From CAYVVD01 sp964454975 (GTDB lineage: Bacteria > Bacteroidota > Ignavibacteria > Kapaibacteriales > UBA2268): DNA of 64,000 bases. The notes beneath the pieces were generated by a model. The model saw only the letters and a program-made list of their open reading frames with translations, made no database searches and had not been told where the DNA came from. Shown in pieces: positions 34,274 to 42,427 of the stretch. How positions within the stretch are numbered: the first letter of the stretch is position 1; each line of letters opens with the position of its first letter. The stretch lies in contig CAYVVD010000017.1 of NCBI GenBank assembly GCA_964454975.1, positions 11,449 to 75,448 of the forward strand, written 5' to 3'. Both the position numbers and the translations under genes were made by a program.

Positions 34274-35623
34274 TTAGAAACCGCCTGCGCCAACCCTTCC
34301 TTTAATCCTGCCGCTCTTCATAAATCCGTCGTAATGGCGCATCAGCAAATGCGATTCTATCTGCTGAAGAGTATCGAGCGCCACACCAACTATGATAAGA
34401 AGGCTGGTTCCTCCAAAGAACGAAGCAAATGAATAACTTATTCCAAATATTTTAGTCACAAATGTCGGCAATACCGCTACTAAAGCAAGGAATATCGAAC
34501 CCGGCAATGTGATGCGAGTTAGAACAGTATCAATATAATCCGAGGTTTGCCTGCCCGGTCTGATACCGGGTATGAAGCCACCCTGCTTTTTCATGTTCGA
34601 TGCAATATCCTTCGGGTTAAAGATGATAGCAGTATAGAAATATGTAAAGAACACTATCATCAGGCCATAAACCAATGCGTAGAAATATGAATCAAAAGCG
34701 AATAGCATCGCAAAGTCAGTCATAAACTCGCTGTTTGGGAAGAATGAAGCAATCGTGTTAGGGATAAACATCAGCGACTGGGCAAATATAATTGGCATTA
34801 CACCGGCTGTGTTAACCCTGAGTGGAATATACTGGGTAGTACCCCCATAAATCTTCCTGCCGACCTGCCTTTTGGCATAGTTCACCGGAATACGCCTTGC
34901 ACCCTGGGTGATGAGAATAACTGCTGCAATAACACCGACGAGCATAAAAATAACGATAAGCTCAACAACCCAGTTCCTGGTGCCAGCACTGATAAGCTGG
35001 ATCTCGCCAAAAATAGCATCGGGGAGCCTGGCAATAATACCAATGAAAATTATCAAAGAAATACCATTTCCAACCCCGCGCTCGGTAATTTGCTCTCCAA
35101 GCCACATCAGGAACACAGTCCCCGCAGTCAGGATGAAAACTGTAGTAATCGTAAATAAAACTGCTGATTCCGGAACAACCGGAATCCCGTTTGACGTCTG
35201 CATATTCAACAACTTAACGCTGATACCCCAAGATTGTAACGCTGCTACAAATACAGTACCAATCCTGGTGTACTGGTTGATTTTCCGCCTGCCTTCTTCG
35301 CCTTCCTTCTGCATCTTCTGAATTTCAGGAACTACAACCCCGGCAAGCTGGAAAATAATTGACGAGGTAATGTAGGGCATAATGCCAAGCGCAAAGATAG
35401 CTGCATTGGAAAAAGCACCGCCAACAAACATATCGAACAGCCCGAACAAGGTATTGTCATCGGAACTGCCCATCGACGCCTGCAGAGCACCAACATCTAC
35501 ACCCGGAAGTGTAATATGCGCGCCAAGGCGGACAACCATAAGAACTATCAAAGTAAAGCCAATACGGCTTCTTAAGTCATCAATTTTAAAAATATTACTT
35601 ACCGTCTGAACGAAATTAGCCAT
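34274..35623 (-). CDS. secY: Protein translocase subunit SecY
   Basis: SecY is the membrane channel for protein export and insertion, working with SecE (63405-63587 in this window) and SecG. The 449-residue protein shows ten hydrophobic segments. Recognisable parts are RIGFTLIVLMVVRLGAHI, the plug region after TM1, GIMPYITSSIIFQL, NYAKRQVGRKIYGG in a cytoplasmic loop, and NPKDIASNMKKQGGFIPGIRPG before TM9. Its start overlaps the end of rplO by 8 bases. Confidence 0.97.
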   Translation of the reverse strand: MANFVQTVSNIFKIDDLRSRIGFTLIVLMVVRLGAHITLPGVDVGALQASMGSSDDNTLFGLFDMFVGGAFSNAAIFALGIMPYITSSIIFQLAGVVVPEIQKMQKEGEEGRRKINQYTRIGTVFVAALQSWGISVKLLNMQTSNGIPVVPESAVLFTITTVFILTAGTVFLMWLGEQITERGVGNGISLIIFIGIIARLPDAIFGEIQLISAGTRNWVVELIVIFMLVGVIAAVILITQGARRIPVNYAKRQVGRKIYGGTTQYIPLRVNTAGVMPIIFAQSLMFIPNTIASFFPNSEFMTDFAMLFAFDSYFYALVYGLMIVFFTYFYTAIIFNPKDIASNMKKQGGFIPGIRPGRQTSDYIDTVLTRITLPGSIFLALVAVLPTFVTKIFGISYSFASFFGGTSLLIIVGVALDTLQQIESHLLMRHYDGFMKSGRIKGRVGAGGF

Positions 35624-36077
35624 TTAGAATTACCGTGCCTCCTGCTGATTCAATCTTTTCCTTAGCAGAACCTGATATTTTGTCTGCTGAAACATTTAAT
35701 GCAGACGAAATTTCGCCATTACCCAAAATTTTAAGAGGCTGGCTTTTCTTATTGATAATGCCAAGGCTGTAGAGTATATCAAAATCTACTTTGTCGCCTT
35801 CGAGCTTATTATTATCAACAAGTTCCTGCAAAGTGCCAACGTTAACAATCTGGAATTCAATTCTGAAACGGTTAAAGAAACCGTACTTAGGCACACGCCT
35901 GTTCAGAGGCATCTGGCCGCCTTCAAATGCAGCCCTTATCGAAGCGCCCCTGCGAGACTTCTGACCTTTGTGGCCTTTTGTAGTAGTTCCGCCATAACCG
36001 GAGCCCTGCCCGCGGCCAATTTTCTTCCTGCCTTTTTTGGCGCCTTCTGCGTAACGTATATTACCGATGTGTTTCAT
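35616..36077 (-). CDS. rplO: Ribosomal protein L15
   Basis: L15 binds 23S rRNA late in 50S assembly. The 153-residue protein shows the long basic, glycine-rich N-terminal arm (KKIGRGQGSGYGGTTTKGHK) and the MPLNRRVPKYGF segment, then the globular domain ending SAGGTVILNG. It lies between rpmD and secY in the standard spc order. Confidence 0.96.
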   Translation of the reverse strand: MKHIGNIRYAEGAKKGRKKIGRGQGSGYGGTTTKGHKGQKSRRGASIRAAFEGGQMPLNRRVPKYGFFNRFRIEFQIVNVGTLQELVDNNKLEGDKVDFDILYSLGIINKKSQPLKILGNGEISSALNVSADKISGSAKEKIESAGGTVILNG

Positions 36078-36091
36078 GGTATTGACTAATT

Positions 36092-36277
36092 TTATTCTGA
36101 AATTTCTTCTACTTTAACAAGATGCTTCACAACGTTTATCATACCGCGTGTCTGGACATTGTCCGGCAGTACATTTGTATTATTGGGCCTGCCGAGCCCA
36201 AGAGCCTCAATTGTCAGCTTTTGCTTCTGCTGCCTTTTAATGACGCTTCTAATCTGTGTTATTTTCAACTGTGCCAT
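36092..36277 (-). CDS. rpmD: Ribosomal protein L30
   Basis: L30 is a small ferredoxin-like 50S protein. The 61-residue product reads MAQLKITQIRSVIKRQQKQK, then LGLGRPNNTNVLPDNVQTRG and VKHLVKVEEI, a full match to the family. The ATG at 36277 is chosen; an in-frame TTG two codons upstream is less likely. It lies between rpsE and rplO. Confidence 0.95.
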   Translation of the reverse strand: MAQLKITQIRSVIKRQQKQKLTIEALGLGRPNNTNVLPDNVQTRGMINVVKHLVKVEEISE

Positions 36278-36296
36278 TTTCAATCTTCCGGATTAC

Positions 36297-36800
36297 TTAA
36301 CCGAATATTACTTGTTCAACAGGAATCCCCCTTCGGGCAGCAACAGACTGGGCATCTTCGAGCTCCATCAGGCCTGTCATTGCAGCTTTTACAGTATTGT
36401 GCGGGTTTGAAGAACCAAGGCTCTTCGTAAGCACATCCTGCACTCCGGCCAGCTCAAGGATAGCACGGACACCACCTGATGCAATAACACCTGTACCTTC
36501 GGTAGCCGGTTTAATTAGTACTTTGGCTGCACCATATACACCCAGCACTTCATGCGGGATTGTTGTGCCCTGCAACCTTACCTTTATAATATTCTTCTTA
36601 GCTGAGTCAGTTGCTTTTGTCACGGCATCAACCACTTCACCGGCTTTTCCGAGCCCAAAACCAACGTGCCCTTCTCCGTCGCCTACAACAACAATTGCGG
36701 AGAAATTAAACCTGCGTCCGCCTTTAACAACCTTTGCTGTCCTGCCGACATAAACAAGCTTATCATTTAATTCAAGTTCCGATGCTTTAATCTTGCTCAA
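36297..36800 (-). CDS. rpsE: Ribosomal protein S5
   Basis: S5 shapes the 30S decoding region and mRNA entry site. The 167-residue protein has the double-stranded RNA-binding-like N-terminal domain (VKGGRRFNFSAIVVVGDGEGHVGFGLGKA) and the C-terminal domain with PATEGTGVIASGGVRAILELAGV and KSLGSSNPHN. Length and motifs are typical. It lies between rplR and rpmD. Confidence 0.97.
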   Translation of the reverse strand: MSKIKASELELNDKLVYVGRTAKVVKGGRRFNFSAIVVVGDGEGHVGFGLGKAGEVVDAVTKATDSAKKNIIKVRLQGTTIPHEVLGVYGAAKVLIKPATEGTGVIASGGVRAILELAGVQDVLTKSLGSSNPHNTVKAAMTGLMELEDAQSVAARRGIPVEQVIFG

Positions 36801-36829
36801 AGTATTCCCTCTGCCATTTTCCTGGTATA

Positions 36830-37201
36830 TTAAAACTTTAATCCTGCTTTGCGTGCAGAATCTGCAAGCGCTTTAACGCGTCCGTGGTACAAAAAGCCGT
36901 TCCTGTCGAACGTAACTGTTTCAATTTTTGCATCGAGCGCCCTTTTTGCGAGGGCTAGCCCGATAAGTTTAGCCTGGGCAATCTTCGGCATTTCGGCTTT
37001 TAACTCAGTTTTGATTTCTTTGTCAACAGTCGAAGCCGAAACGAGAGTCTTGCCGTTTACATCGTCAATAATCTGGGCATAAATGTGCTTAAGGCTTCTT
37101 GTAATGCTTAGCCTTGGCCTGTTTTCGCTGCCCTTGACAATATTACGGACATGCTTTTTCCTGCGTTTTCTTCTTTCTTTTTTTAATTCGAGAATTTTCA
37201 T
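36830..37201 (-). CDS. rplR: Ribosomal protein L18
   Basis: L18 binds 5S rRNA together with L5. The 123-residue protein has a basic N-terminus (KKERRKRRKKHVRNIVKG), RPRLSITRSLKHIYAQIIDD and the closing FDRNGFLYHGRVKALADSAR, all as in the family. It lies between rplF and rpsE. Confidence 0.96.
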   Translation of the reverse strand: MKILELKKERRKRRKKHVRNIVKGSENRPRLSITRSLKHIYAQIIDDVNGKTLVSASTVDKEIKTELKAEMPKIAQAKLIGLALAKRALDAKIETVTFDRNGFLYHGRVKALADSARKAGLKF

Positions 37202-37241
37202 CTTATTCTCAACAACTGATTAATTCATAAGTTTCAAAAAA

Positions 37242-37781
37242 TTATTTAGCAGCTGTCTTGCCTGCTTTCCTGCGAATATATTCGCCTTCGTAACGGATAC
37301 CCTTGCCCTTGTATGGTTCCGGCTTGCGGAGAGCCCTTATTTTCGAGGCTACTTCTCCGACAAGCTGCTTGTCAATACCGTTAATGGTTACCTGCACCTG
37401 GTTAACAACCTGGAACTGGATACCATCAGGTGGAATTACAAGAATTGGGTGCGAATACCCCAGGGAAAGTAGAAGCCTTGTACCCTTCATTTCAGCTTTG
37501 AATCCTACGCCTTCTATACGAAGGACCTTGCTGAAACCATTTGACACGCCTTCCACAGCATTGAATGACAAAGCCCTTGTAAGGCCATGTTTTGCTCTAA
37601 TCTTTGGCATGTCGTTAGTTCTTGAAAAAACAATATTCTTGTCTTCAACTTTTGCTTCGATACCTTCCGGCAGGCTAACGGACAATTCGCCTTTGGGTCC
37701 TTTTGCATTCAAAGCACCATCGGCTATGTTGACCTGCACTTTATCAGGTATTTCTATTGCACTATTTCCTATTCGAGACAC
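37242..37781 (-). CDS. rplF: Ribosomal protein L6
   Basis: L6 lies beneath the factor-binding site of the 50S subunit. The 179-residue protein consists of two similar domains and shows MSRIGNSAIEIPDKVQV at the start and the conserved RKPEPYKGKGIRYEGEYIRR near the end. It lies between rpsH and rplR. Confidence 0.97.
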   Translation of the reverse strand: MSRIGNSAIEIPDKVQVNIADGALNAKGPKGELSVSLPEGIEAKVEDKNIVFSRTNDMPKIRAKHGLTRALSFNAVEGVSNGFSKVLRIEGVGFKAEMKGTRLLLSLGYSHPILVIPPDGIQFQVVNQVQVTINGIDKQLVGEVASKIRALRKPEPYKGKGIRYEGEYIRRKAGKTAAK

Positions 37782-37799
37782 TGTCCTGCTCCCGGATTA

Positions 37800-38195
37800 T
37801 TACCATACTGAACACAAAACTTCACCACCCACTTTCATTGAGCGGGCAGTCTTATCGGACATAACCCCTTTCGAGGTTGATATAATTGCAATGCCAAGGC
37901 CGTTCTTGACTCTCGGCAAATTGTCAACTGAGGCATAAACCCGGCGTCCGGGTTTGCTGACTCGGCTCAGCTTCTTGATTGCTGGTTTCCTCTTGAAATA
38001 CCTGATTGTTACCTTCAGTTTGTTCTGAATACGGTCAGGCAATACCTCGTAATCTTCGATAAACCCCTGCTCTTTAAGGATAGCAGCAATTGCTTCTTTA
38101 AGCTTGGAGCTGGGAATATCAACTGTTTTGTGCCCCGCAGCGCCTGCGTTGCGAATACGAGTAAGAAAGTCTGATATTGAATCTGTTACCGGCAT
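37800..38195 (-). CDS. rpsH: Ribosomal protein S8
   Basis: S8 binds the central domain of 16S rRNA and in E. coli represses its own operon. The 131-residue protein has DSISDFLTRIRNAGAAGHKT, KLKEAIAAILKEQGFI and the C-terminal GLGIAIISTSKGVMSDKTAR. It lies between rpsN and rplF. Confidence 0.97.
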   Translation of the reverse strand: MPVTDSISDFLTRIRNAGAAGHKTVDIPSSKLKEAIAAILKEQGFIEDYEVLPDRIQNKLKVTIRYFKRKPAIKKLSRVSKPGRRVYASVDNLPRVKNGLGIAIISTSKGVMSDKTARSMKVGGEVLCSVW

Positions 38196-38217
38196 ATTTT
38201 TCTACCAAAAAAATTTA

Positions 38218-38487
38218 TCACCAACTAGCCTTGCGAATACCCGGGATTTTACCCTCGAGAGCCAACTGACGGAAAACATTACGGCATAAGCCAAATTTTT
38301 TATAAACGCCTCTTCCGCGGCCTGTTTCATTGCAGCGGTTGCGGACACGTGTCGGAGAGCTGTTGCGGGGAAGTTTCTGCAGAGCTTCCCACTCGCCGTT
38401 AGCTTTTAGCTCTTCTCTTTTTGCCTGGTATTTTTCAACCAGTTTTTTGCGTTTCTCGTTTCTTGCTATTACGCTTTTCTTAGACAT
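38218..38487 (-). CDS. rpsN: Ribosomal protein S14, long zinc-free form
   Basis: S14 helps assemble the 30S head. The 89-residue protein is the long form without the four zinc cysteines of the short form: MSKKSVIARNEKRKKLVEKY, PRNSSPTRVRNRCNETGRGR, and the end LEGKIPGIRKASW. It lies 9 bases after rplE in the spc order. Confidence 0.96.
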   Translation of the reverse strand: MSKKSVIARNEKRKKLVEKYQAKREELKANGEWEALQKLPRNSSPTRVRNRCNETGRGRGVYKKFGLCRNVFRQLALEGKIPGIRKASW

Positions 38488-38496
38488 AGTAATACC

Positions 38497-39141
38497 CTAA
38501 TCCTTCTTCTTGAATGGGAACCCAAATTCAGTCAGCAATGCGTGGGACTCTTCGTCCGAGGCGGATCTCATAACAAATGTTACGTCCAGCCCGGTAATGC
38601 GCCCAACTTTGTCAACATCTATTTCGGGGAAAATAATCTGCTCTTTAACACCAATGGTATAATTTCCACGGCCGTCGAAGCTCTTATCTGAAAATCCCCT
38701 GAAGTCCCTGATGCGTGGCGCTGCAATATTGATAAATCTGTCAAGGAACTCGTACATTCTTGCGCGCCTTAGCGTTACAGTACATCCTATCGGCATACCC
38801 TGGCGGAGTTTGAAGTTCGAAATAGCCTTTTTTGCTTTTTTTACAACAGGTCTCTGCCCGGTGATTAATTCAAGCTCATTGATGGCATTTTCGAGAAGCT
38901 TCAGGTCTTGTGTAGCTTCACCAACACCCATGTTAAGACATATTTTATCGATTTTGGGCACCTGCATAATTGAGCTGAAATTGAATTTTTTCATCAATGC
39001 AGGAACAACCTTTTCATCGTAAAAAGCCTTTAGCCTGGGCGATGGCGGAGTAGCTTTTTTTACATCCTCCAGTCTTTTGCCAACCGGTTTGAAATCTCCT
39101 TTTTTGGAGCCAAATGCTTTTGTTTGTGTGTTCTTTGCCAT
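38497..39141 (-). CDS. rplE: Ribosomal protein L5 with N-terminal extension
   Basis: L5 binds 5S rRNA and contacts the P-site tRNA elbow. The usual L5 starts at about residue 36 (RLKAFYDEKVVPALMKKF) and continues with ICLNMGVGEA, KKAKKAISNFKLRQGMPIGC and RDFRGFSDKSFDGRGNYTIG. The first 35 residues (MAKNTQTKAFGSKKGDFKPV and on) are extra, so the total is 214 against about 180. The extension is basic and probably disordered. No better internal start with an ATG is present before the core. Confidence 0.95.
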   Translation of the reverse strand: MAKNTQTKAFGSKKGDFKPVGKRLEDVKKATPPSPRLKAFYDEKVVPALMKKFNFSSIMQVPKIDKICLNMGVGEATQDLKLLENAINELELITGQRPVVKKAKKAISNFKLRQGMPIGCTVTLRRARMYEFLDRFINIAAPRIRDFRGFSDKSFDGRGNYTIGVKEQIIFPEIDVDKVGRITGLDVTFVMRSASDEESHALLTEFGFPFKKKD

Positions 39142-39178
39142 AACTATCTAATTCAGTAATTATATCCCATCCTGTGAA

Positions 39179-39499
39179 TTATAAATCTCCATCGTTACTT
39201 TTAGCGTATCTAACCGGAACCGTACGGCCTTCTTTCTCCTCATGCCTGATACCAATTCTTGTTGGCTCCTTGTCTGAGTCGAGAATCATAACATTCGAGT
39301 AATGAATCGGCTGTTCAGCGTGTAAAATGCCGCCCTTCTGATTGTTCTGGTTAGGCCTGGTATGCTTGGAGCGGATGTTAACGCCTTCTACGAGAACACG
39401 CAGAGTTTTTGGGTAAACTTCCAGCACACGGCCTGTTTCGCCCCTGTCGTTACCGGCAATCACCTGTACAATATCGCCTTTTTTAATTTTTACTTTCAT
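39179..39499 (-). CDS. rplX: Ribosomal protein L24
   Basis: L24 starts 50S assembly and lies near the exit tunnel. The product of about 106 residues has the KOW motif KKGDIVQVIAGNDRGETGRV near the start and VEGVNIRSKHTRPNQNNQKG. Two adjacent ATGs (39502 and 39499) are possible; AAAGGTGG upstream is spaced better for the second. The frame opens further upstream, but into rplN. It lies between rplN and rplE. Confidence 0.96.
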   Translation of the reverse strand: MKVKIKKGDIVQVIAGNDRGETGRVLEVYPKTLRVLVEGVNIRSKHTRPNQNNQKGGILHAEQPIHYSNVMILDSDKEPTRIGIRHEEKEGRTVPVRYAKSNDGDL

Positions 39500-39509
39500 C
39501 ATGCCACCT

Positions 39510-39878
39510 TTATAACACTTCGGGTGCGAGTGAAACAATTTTCATATAATTTTTGTCCCTGAGTTCCCTTGCGACCGGACCGAAAATACGTGTGCCGCGG
39601 GGTTCACCTTTCTGGTTGAGGATAACTGCAGCATTTTCATCAAACCTGATAAATGAGCCGTCTCTCCTGCGAATCTCTTTTCTTGTCCTTACGACAACTG
39701 CACGGCAAACCTCTCCTTTTTTAACATTGGAGTTTGGCAAGGCGGCTTTAACGGAAACCACAATCAAGTCGCCAACTTTGGCGTATTTCTTACCGTGGCC
39801 TCCCAGAACCCTTATGCACCTTACTTTACGGGCGCCGGAGTTATCTGCTACAACTAAATTTGTTTCTTCTTGTACCAT
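39510..39878 (-). CDS. rplN: Ribosomal protein L14
   Basis: L14 forms part of the subunit interface (bridge B8) and is a docking site for the RsfS silencing factor. The 122-residue protein opens MVQEETNLVVADNSGARKVR and contains VVRTRKEIRRRDGSFIRFDE and PRGTRIFGPVARELR, a complete family match. It lies between rpsQ and rplX. Confidence 0.97.
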   Translation of the reverse strand: MVQEETNLVVADNSGARKVRCIRVLGGHGKKYAKVGDLIVVSVKAALPNSNVKKGEVCRAVVVRTRKEIRRRDGSFIRFDENAAVILNQKGEPRGTRIFGPVARELRDKNYMKIVSLAPEVL

Positions 39879-39890
39879 TGTTGCACCTGA

Positions 39891-40388
39891 TTATTTAGCC
39901 CTTTCGACAACATCGAGCAGAACCCAGCGTTTGTTTTTGCTTATGGGCCTGTGCTCTTCAATTCTTACTGTATCGCCCTCTTTGCATGTATTATGCTCGT
40001 CGTGGGCCATAAATTTCTTCGATTGCTTGTAGTATTTCTTGTAAATAGGATGAGCAACCTGCCTTACAACCTGAACGAGTATAGTTTTTTCAGGCTTGTT
40101 GGAGACAACCTTGCCCGTCAGAATTTTCTTTCGCGATTTTACTTCTTTCACTTCGCCATTTGCACCACTAATAACATCAGCTTCAGGAGTAGCAGTTTCT
40201 TCAACCGGATATTCGGCAACTTCGATTGCCTCTGCGCTCTCCTCTGCCGCTACTTCATTAACATCGCTATTGGCAACAGAAGCTTCTTCGGAAACTACTA
40301 CCGGAGCCTCGTTAGCTTCGATTTCGTTTTCGGCAGGATTTACTTCCTGATTTTCATTTTTATTCTTTTCTTCCATTTCCTTATCCAT
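39891..40388 (-). CDS. rpsQ: Ribosomal protein S17 with acidic N-terminal extension
   Basis: S17 binds 16S rRNA helices 7 and 11 early in 30S assembly. The S17 core spans about residues 85-165 (RKKILTGKVVSNKPEKTILV, then AHDEHNTCKEGDTVRIEEHR). Before it lie 84 extra residues rich in Glu, Ala and Val (for example ESAEAIEVAEYPVEETATPE), nearly without basic residues. Ordinary S17 proteins have 80-90 residues in total. The ATG at 40388 overlaps the rpmC end by 8 bases; ATG 40376 is an alternative that keeps the extension. The extension looks disordered; its role is unknown. Confidence 0.93.
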   Translation of the reverse strand: MDKEMEEKNKNENQEVNPAENEIEANEAPVVVSEEASVANSDVNEVAAEESAEAIEVAEYPVEETATPEADVISGANGEVKEVKSRKKILTGKVVSNKPEKTILVQVVRQVAHPIYKKYYKQSKKFMAHDEHNTCKEGDTVRIEEHRPISKNKRWVLLDVVERAK

Positions 40389-40593
40389 TTACTTGTGAGC
40401 GCTTACGTTCAAGAATAATAGTATTAATCCTTGCGATGTCCTTGCGAATGACATTCAGGTACGTTGTATCCTGCAGCTGTTTAAGAGCATGCTGGAAATT
40501 TTGCTTTGCGAGAGTCTCCTTGGACTCATCCAGGAGCATTTCGAGTTCCTGGTCTGTCAATTCCCTCAAATCATGAGCTTTTCTAGGCTTCAT
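40381..40593 (-). CDS. rpmC: Ribosomal protein L29
   Basis: L29 lies at the exit tunnel beside L23. The 70-residue helical protein has MKPRKAHDLRELTDQELEML at the start and RKDIARINTIILERK near the end, as in the family. Its start overlaps the end of rplP by 11 bases, and its end overlaps the rpsQ start by 8. Confidence 0.95.
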   Translation of the reverse strand: MKPRKAHDLRELTDQELEMLLDESKETLAKQNFQHALKQLQDTTYLNVIRKDIARINTIILERKRSQVNG

Positions 40594-41011
40594 TGTAAGT
40601 CAGGTCAATACGTGTAACAAACTTTGTTTTAATTGGAAGCTTATGCGAGGCAAGCCTCATAGCTTCCTGAGCTCTTTCCTTTGAAACGCCGCTAACTTCG
40701 AACATAATCCTGCCCGGTTTAACCACAGCAACCCACCCTTCGGGGTTACCTTTACCGCTACCCATACGGGTTTCTGCAGGTTTCTTCGTGTATGGCTTAT
40801 CCGGGAATATCCTTATCCAGACCTTACCATCCCTTTTCAAATAGCGGTTAATCGCGATACGTGCAGATTCGATTTGCCTGTTGGTAATCCAATGTGGTTC
40901 CAGCGCTTTCAGGCCATACTCGCCGAAATTTACCCGGGAACCTCTATAGGCATACCCTGTCATCCTGCCACGGTGCGTTTTGCGTCTTTTTACTCTTTTA
41001 GGACTTAACAT
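40583..41011 (-). CDS. rplP: Ribosomal protein L16
   Basis: L16 organises the A-site region of the 50S subunit. The 142-residue protein begins MLSPKRVKRRKTHRGRMTGY and contains WITNRQIESARIAINRYLKR, RMGSGKGNPEGWVAVVKPGR and EAMRLASHKLPIKTKFV. All are standard. It lies 18 bases after rpsC. Confidence 0.97.
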   Translation of the reverse strand: MLSPKRVKRRKTHRGRMTGYAYRGSRVNFGEYGLKALEPHWITNRQIESARIAINRYLKRDGKVWIRIFPDKPYTKKPAETRMGSGKGNPEGWVAVVKPGRIMFEVSGVSKERAQEAMRLASHKLPIKTKFVTRIDLTYNEA

Positions 41012-41029
41012 TTTCTAAACCGTCAATAA

Positions 41030-41665
41030 TTAACTTTGCTTTCCAATAATTTCGCCTTTGCAAATCCATACCTTTACACCAATAGTGCCGTAGATAGTTA
41101 GCGCTGTAGCAGTGCCATAGTCAATATCAGCCCTGAGTGTATGGAGAGGGATTCTTCCTTCCTTATACTGTTCAGTACGCGCCATTTCAGCCCCACCGAG
41201 TCTGCCCGCACACATAACTCTGATTCCTACGGCTCCCATCCTCATTGCGGCGGAAACTGCCTGCTTCATTGCTCGGCGGAATGAAATCCTGCCTTCGAGC
41301 TGCTGGGCTATGTTTTCGCCAATGAGCAATGCATCGAGTTCCGGCCTTTTTACTTCACTGATAAGGATTTTAACTTCCTTATTGGTTAATTTTTTCAACT
41401 CTTCCTCAAGCTGGGTAATGTCCTTACCCGAGCGGCCGATAATCACACCCGGCCTCGAAGTATTAATTGTAATCCTGAGCTGTTTGGCAGTCCTTTCGAC
41501 AATAATCCTGGAGATACCTGCTTTTTTCTTCCTGTTTCGGATGTACTTCCTTACCCTAAGATCCTCAGAAAGTTTTTCGGGTAGTCTTTTCTCATCGAAC
41601 CAGTTTGCATCCCAGTTTCTGTTGATTCCAAGCCTAAAGCCGATAGGATTTGTCTTTTGTCCCAA
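41030..41665 (-). CDS. rpsC: Ribosomal protein S3
   Basis: S3 forms part of the mRNA entry and helicase site in the 30S head. The 211-residue protein opens MGQKTNPIGFRLGINRNWDA; it has the KH domain (INTSRPGVIIGRSGKDITQL) and the C-terminal VRVMCAGRLGGAEMAR-type segment (here GIRVMCAGRLGGAEMARTE). It ends shortly after KVWICKGEI without the long tail of E. coli S3. rplV ends 3 bases before its start. Confidence 0.97.
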   Translation of the reverse strand: MGQKTNPIGFRLGINRNWDANWFDEKRLPEKLSEDLRVRKYIRNRKKKAGISRIIVERTAKQLRITINTSRPGVIIGRSGKDITQLEEELKKLTNKEVKILISEVKRPELDALLIGENIAQQLEGRISFRRAMKQAVSAAMRMGAVGIRVMCAGRLGGAEMARTEQYKEGRIPLHTLRADIDYGTATALTIYGTIGVKVWICKGEIIGKQS

Positions 41666-41668
41666 AGT

Positions 41669-42115
41669 TTACTCCTCGTTATCTACTTTTTTGTTTTCAG
41701 TAATTTCTTCTGCTTCGGCAATTTCTGCTACCTCTTCGACTTCTTCCCCGGCAAGGATATCTTCGTCGTAGCGGTCGGTAGCTACAATTATGGTAAGGTG
41801 GTTAGACCTTTTCCTTACTCTGTAAGCCCTGCCCATAGGAGCGGGGCGAATTCTTTTCATCGTAGGGCCTTCGTTCACAAAGCAAGTTTTAACAACAATT
41901 TCCTCATCATTTACTGAGCCGTAATCCCTGAGCTTAATGTTCAGGTTGCTGATAGCTGAACGGAGCACCATTTCAGCCATGCGGGCTGCTTTTTTAGGTG
42001 CAAACCTGAGAATGCTCAGCGCTTCGTGAGCCTGTTTTCCTCTAATAAGGTCAACAACAAGCCTCATTTTACGCGGCGAGGACCTGATGTATTTTTTTAA
42101 CGCTCTGGCTTCCAT
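41669..42115 (-). CDS. rplV: Ribosomal protein L22 with acidic C-terminal tail
   Basis: L22 lines the exit tunnel with its long beta-hairpin. The core (residues 1-115) matches the family: RSSPRKMRLVVDLIRGK, EMVLRSAISNL and the hairpin tip KRIRPAPMGRAYRVRKRSNH. From about residue 116 a 33-residue acidic tail follows (LAGEEVEEVAEIAEAEEITE). Ordinary L22 ends near 110-115. It lies between rpsS and rpsC. Confidence 0.96.
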   Translation of the reverse strand: MEARALKKYIRSSPRKMRLVVDLIRGKQAHEALSILRFAPKKAARMAEMVLRSAISNLNIKLRDYGSVNDEEIVVKTCFVNEGPTMKRIRPAPMGRAYRVRKRSNHLTIIVATDRYDEDILAGEEVEEVAEIAEAEEITENKKVDNEE

Positions 42116-42126
42116 AGTTTCATTCC

Positions 42127-42414
42127 TTATTTTTTGGCTGCACGTGCATCTTTTCTATGCCCAGCATGGCCCCTGTAAAGCCTTGTGGGCGAGAATTCGC
42201 CAAATTTATGGCCCACCATATTTTCAGTTATATAAACAGGTATAAAATTCTTTCCGTTGTGCACAGCGATTGTATGCCCTACGAACTCCGGTGTAATAGT
42301 CGAAGTCCTGGACCATGTTTTAATCACTTTTTTCTTATTGCTTTTGTTAAGCTCATCAACTTTCTTCAGAAGTTTTAAGCTTACGAATATTCCCTTTTTA
42401 AGAGAACGCGACAT
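42127..42414 (-). CDS. rpsS: Ribosomal protein S19
   Basis: S19 lies in the 30S head and contacts S13 and the A-site finger. The 95-residue protein starts MSRSLKKGIFVSLKLLKKVD and contains WSRTSTITPEFVGHTIAVHN, MVGHKFGEFSPTR and GHAGHRKDARAAKK. Length and sequence are typical. It lies between rplB and rplV. Confidence 0.97.
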   Translation of the reverse strand: MSRSLKKGIFVSLKLLKKVDELNKSNKKKVIKTWSRTSTITPEFVGHTIAVHNGKNFIPVYITENMVGHKFGEFSPTRLYRGHAGHRKDARAAKK

Positions 42415-42427
42415 AATCTACCTGCTA

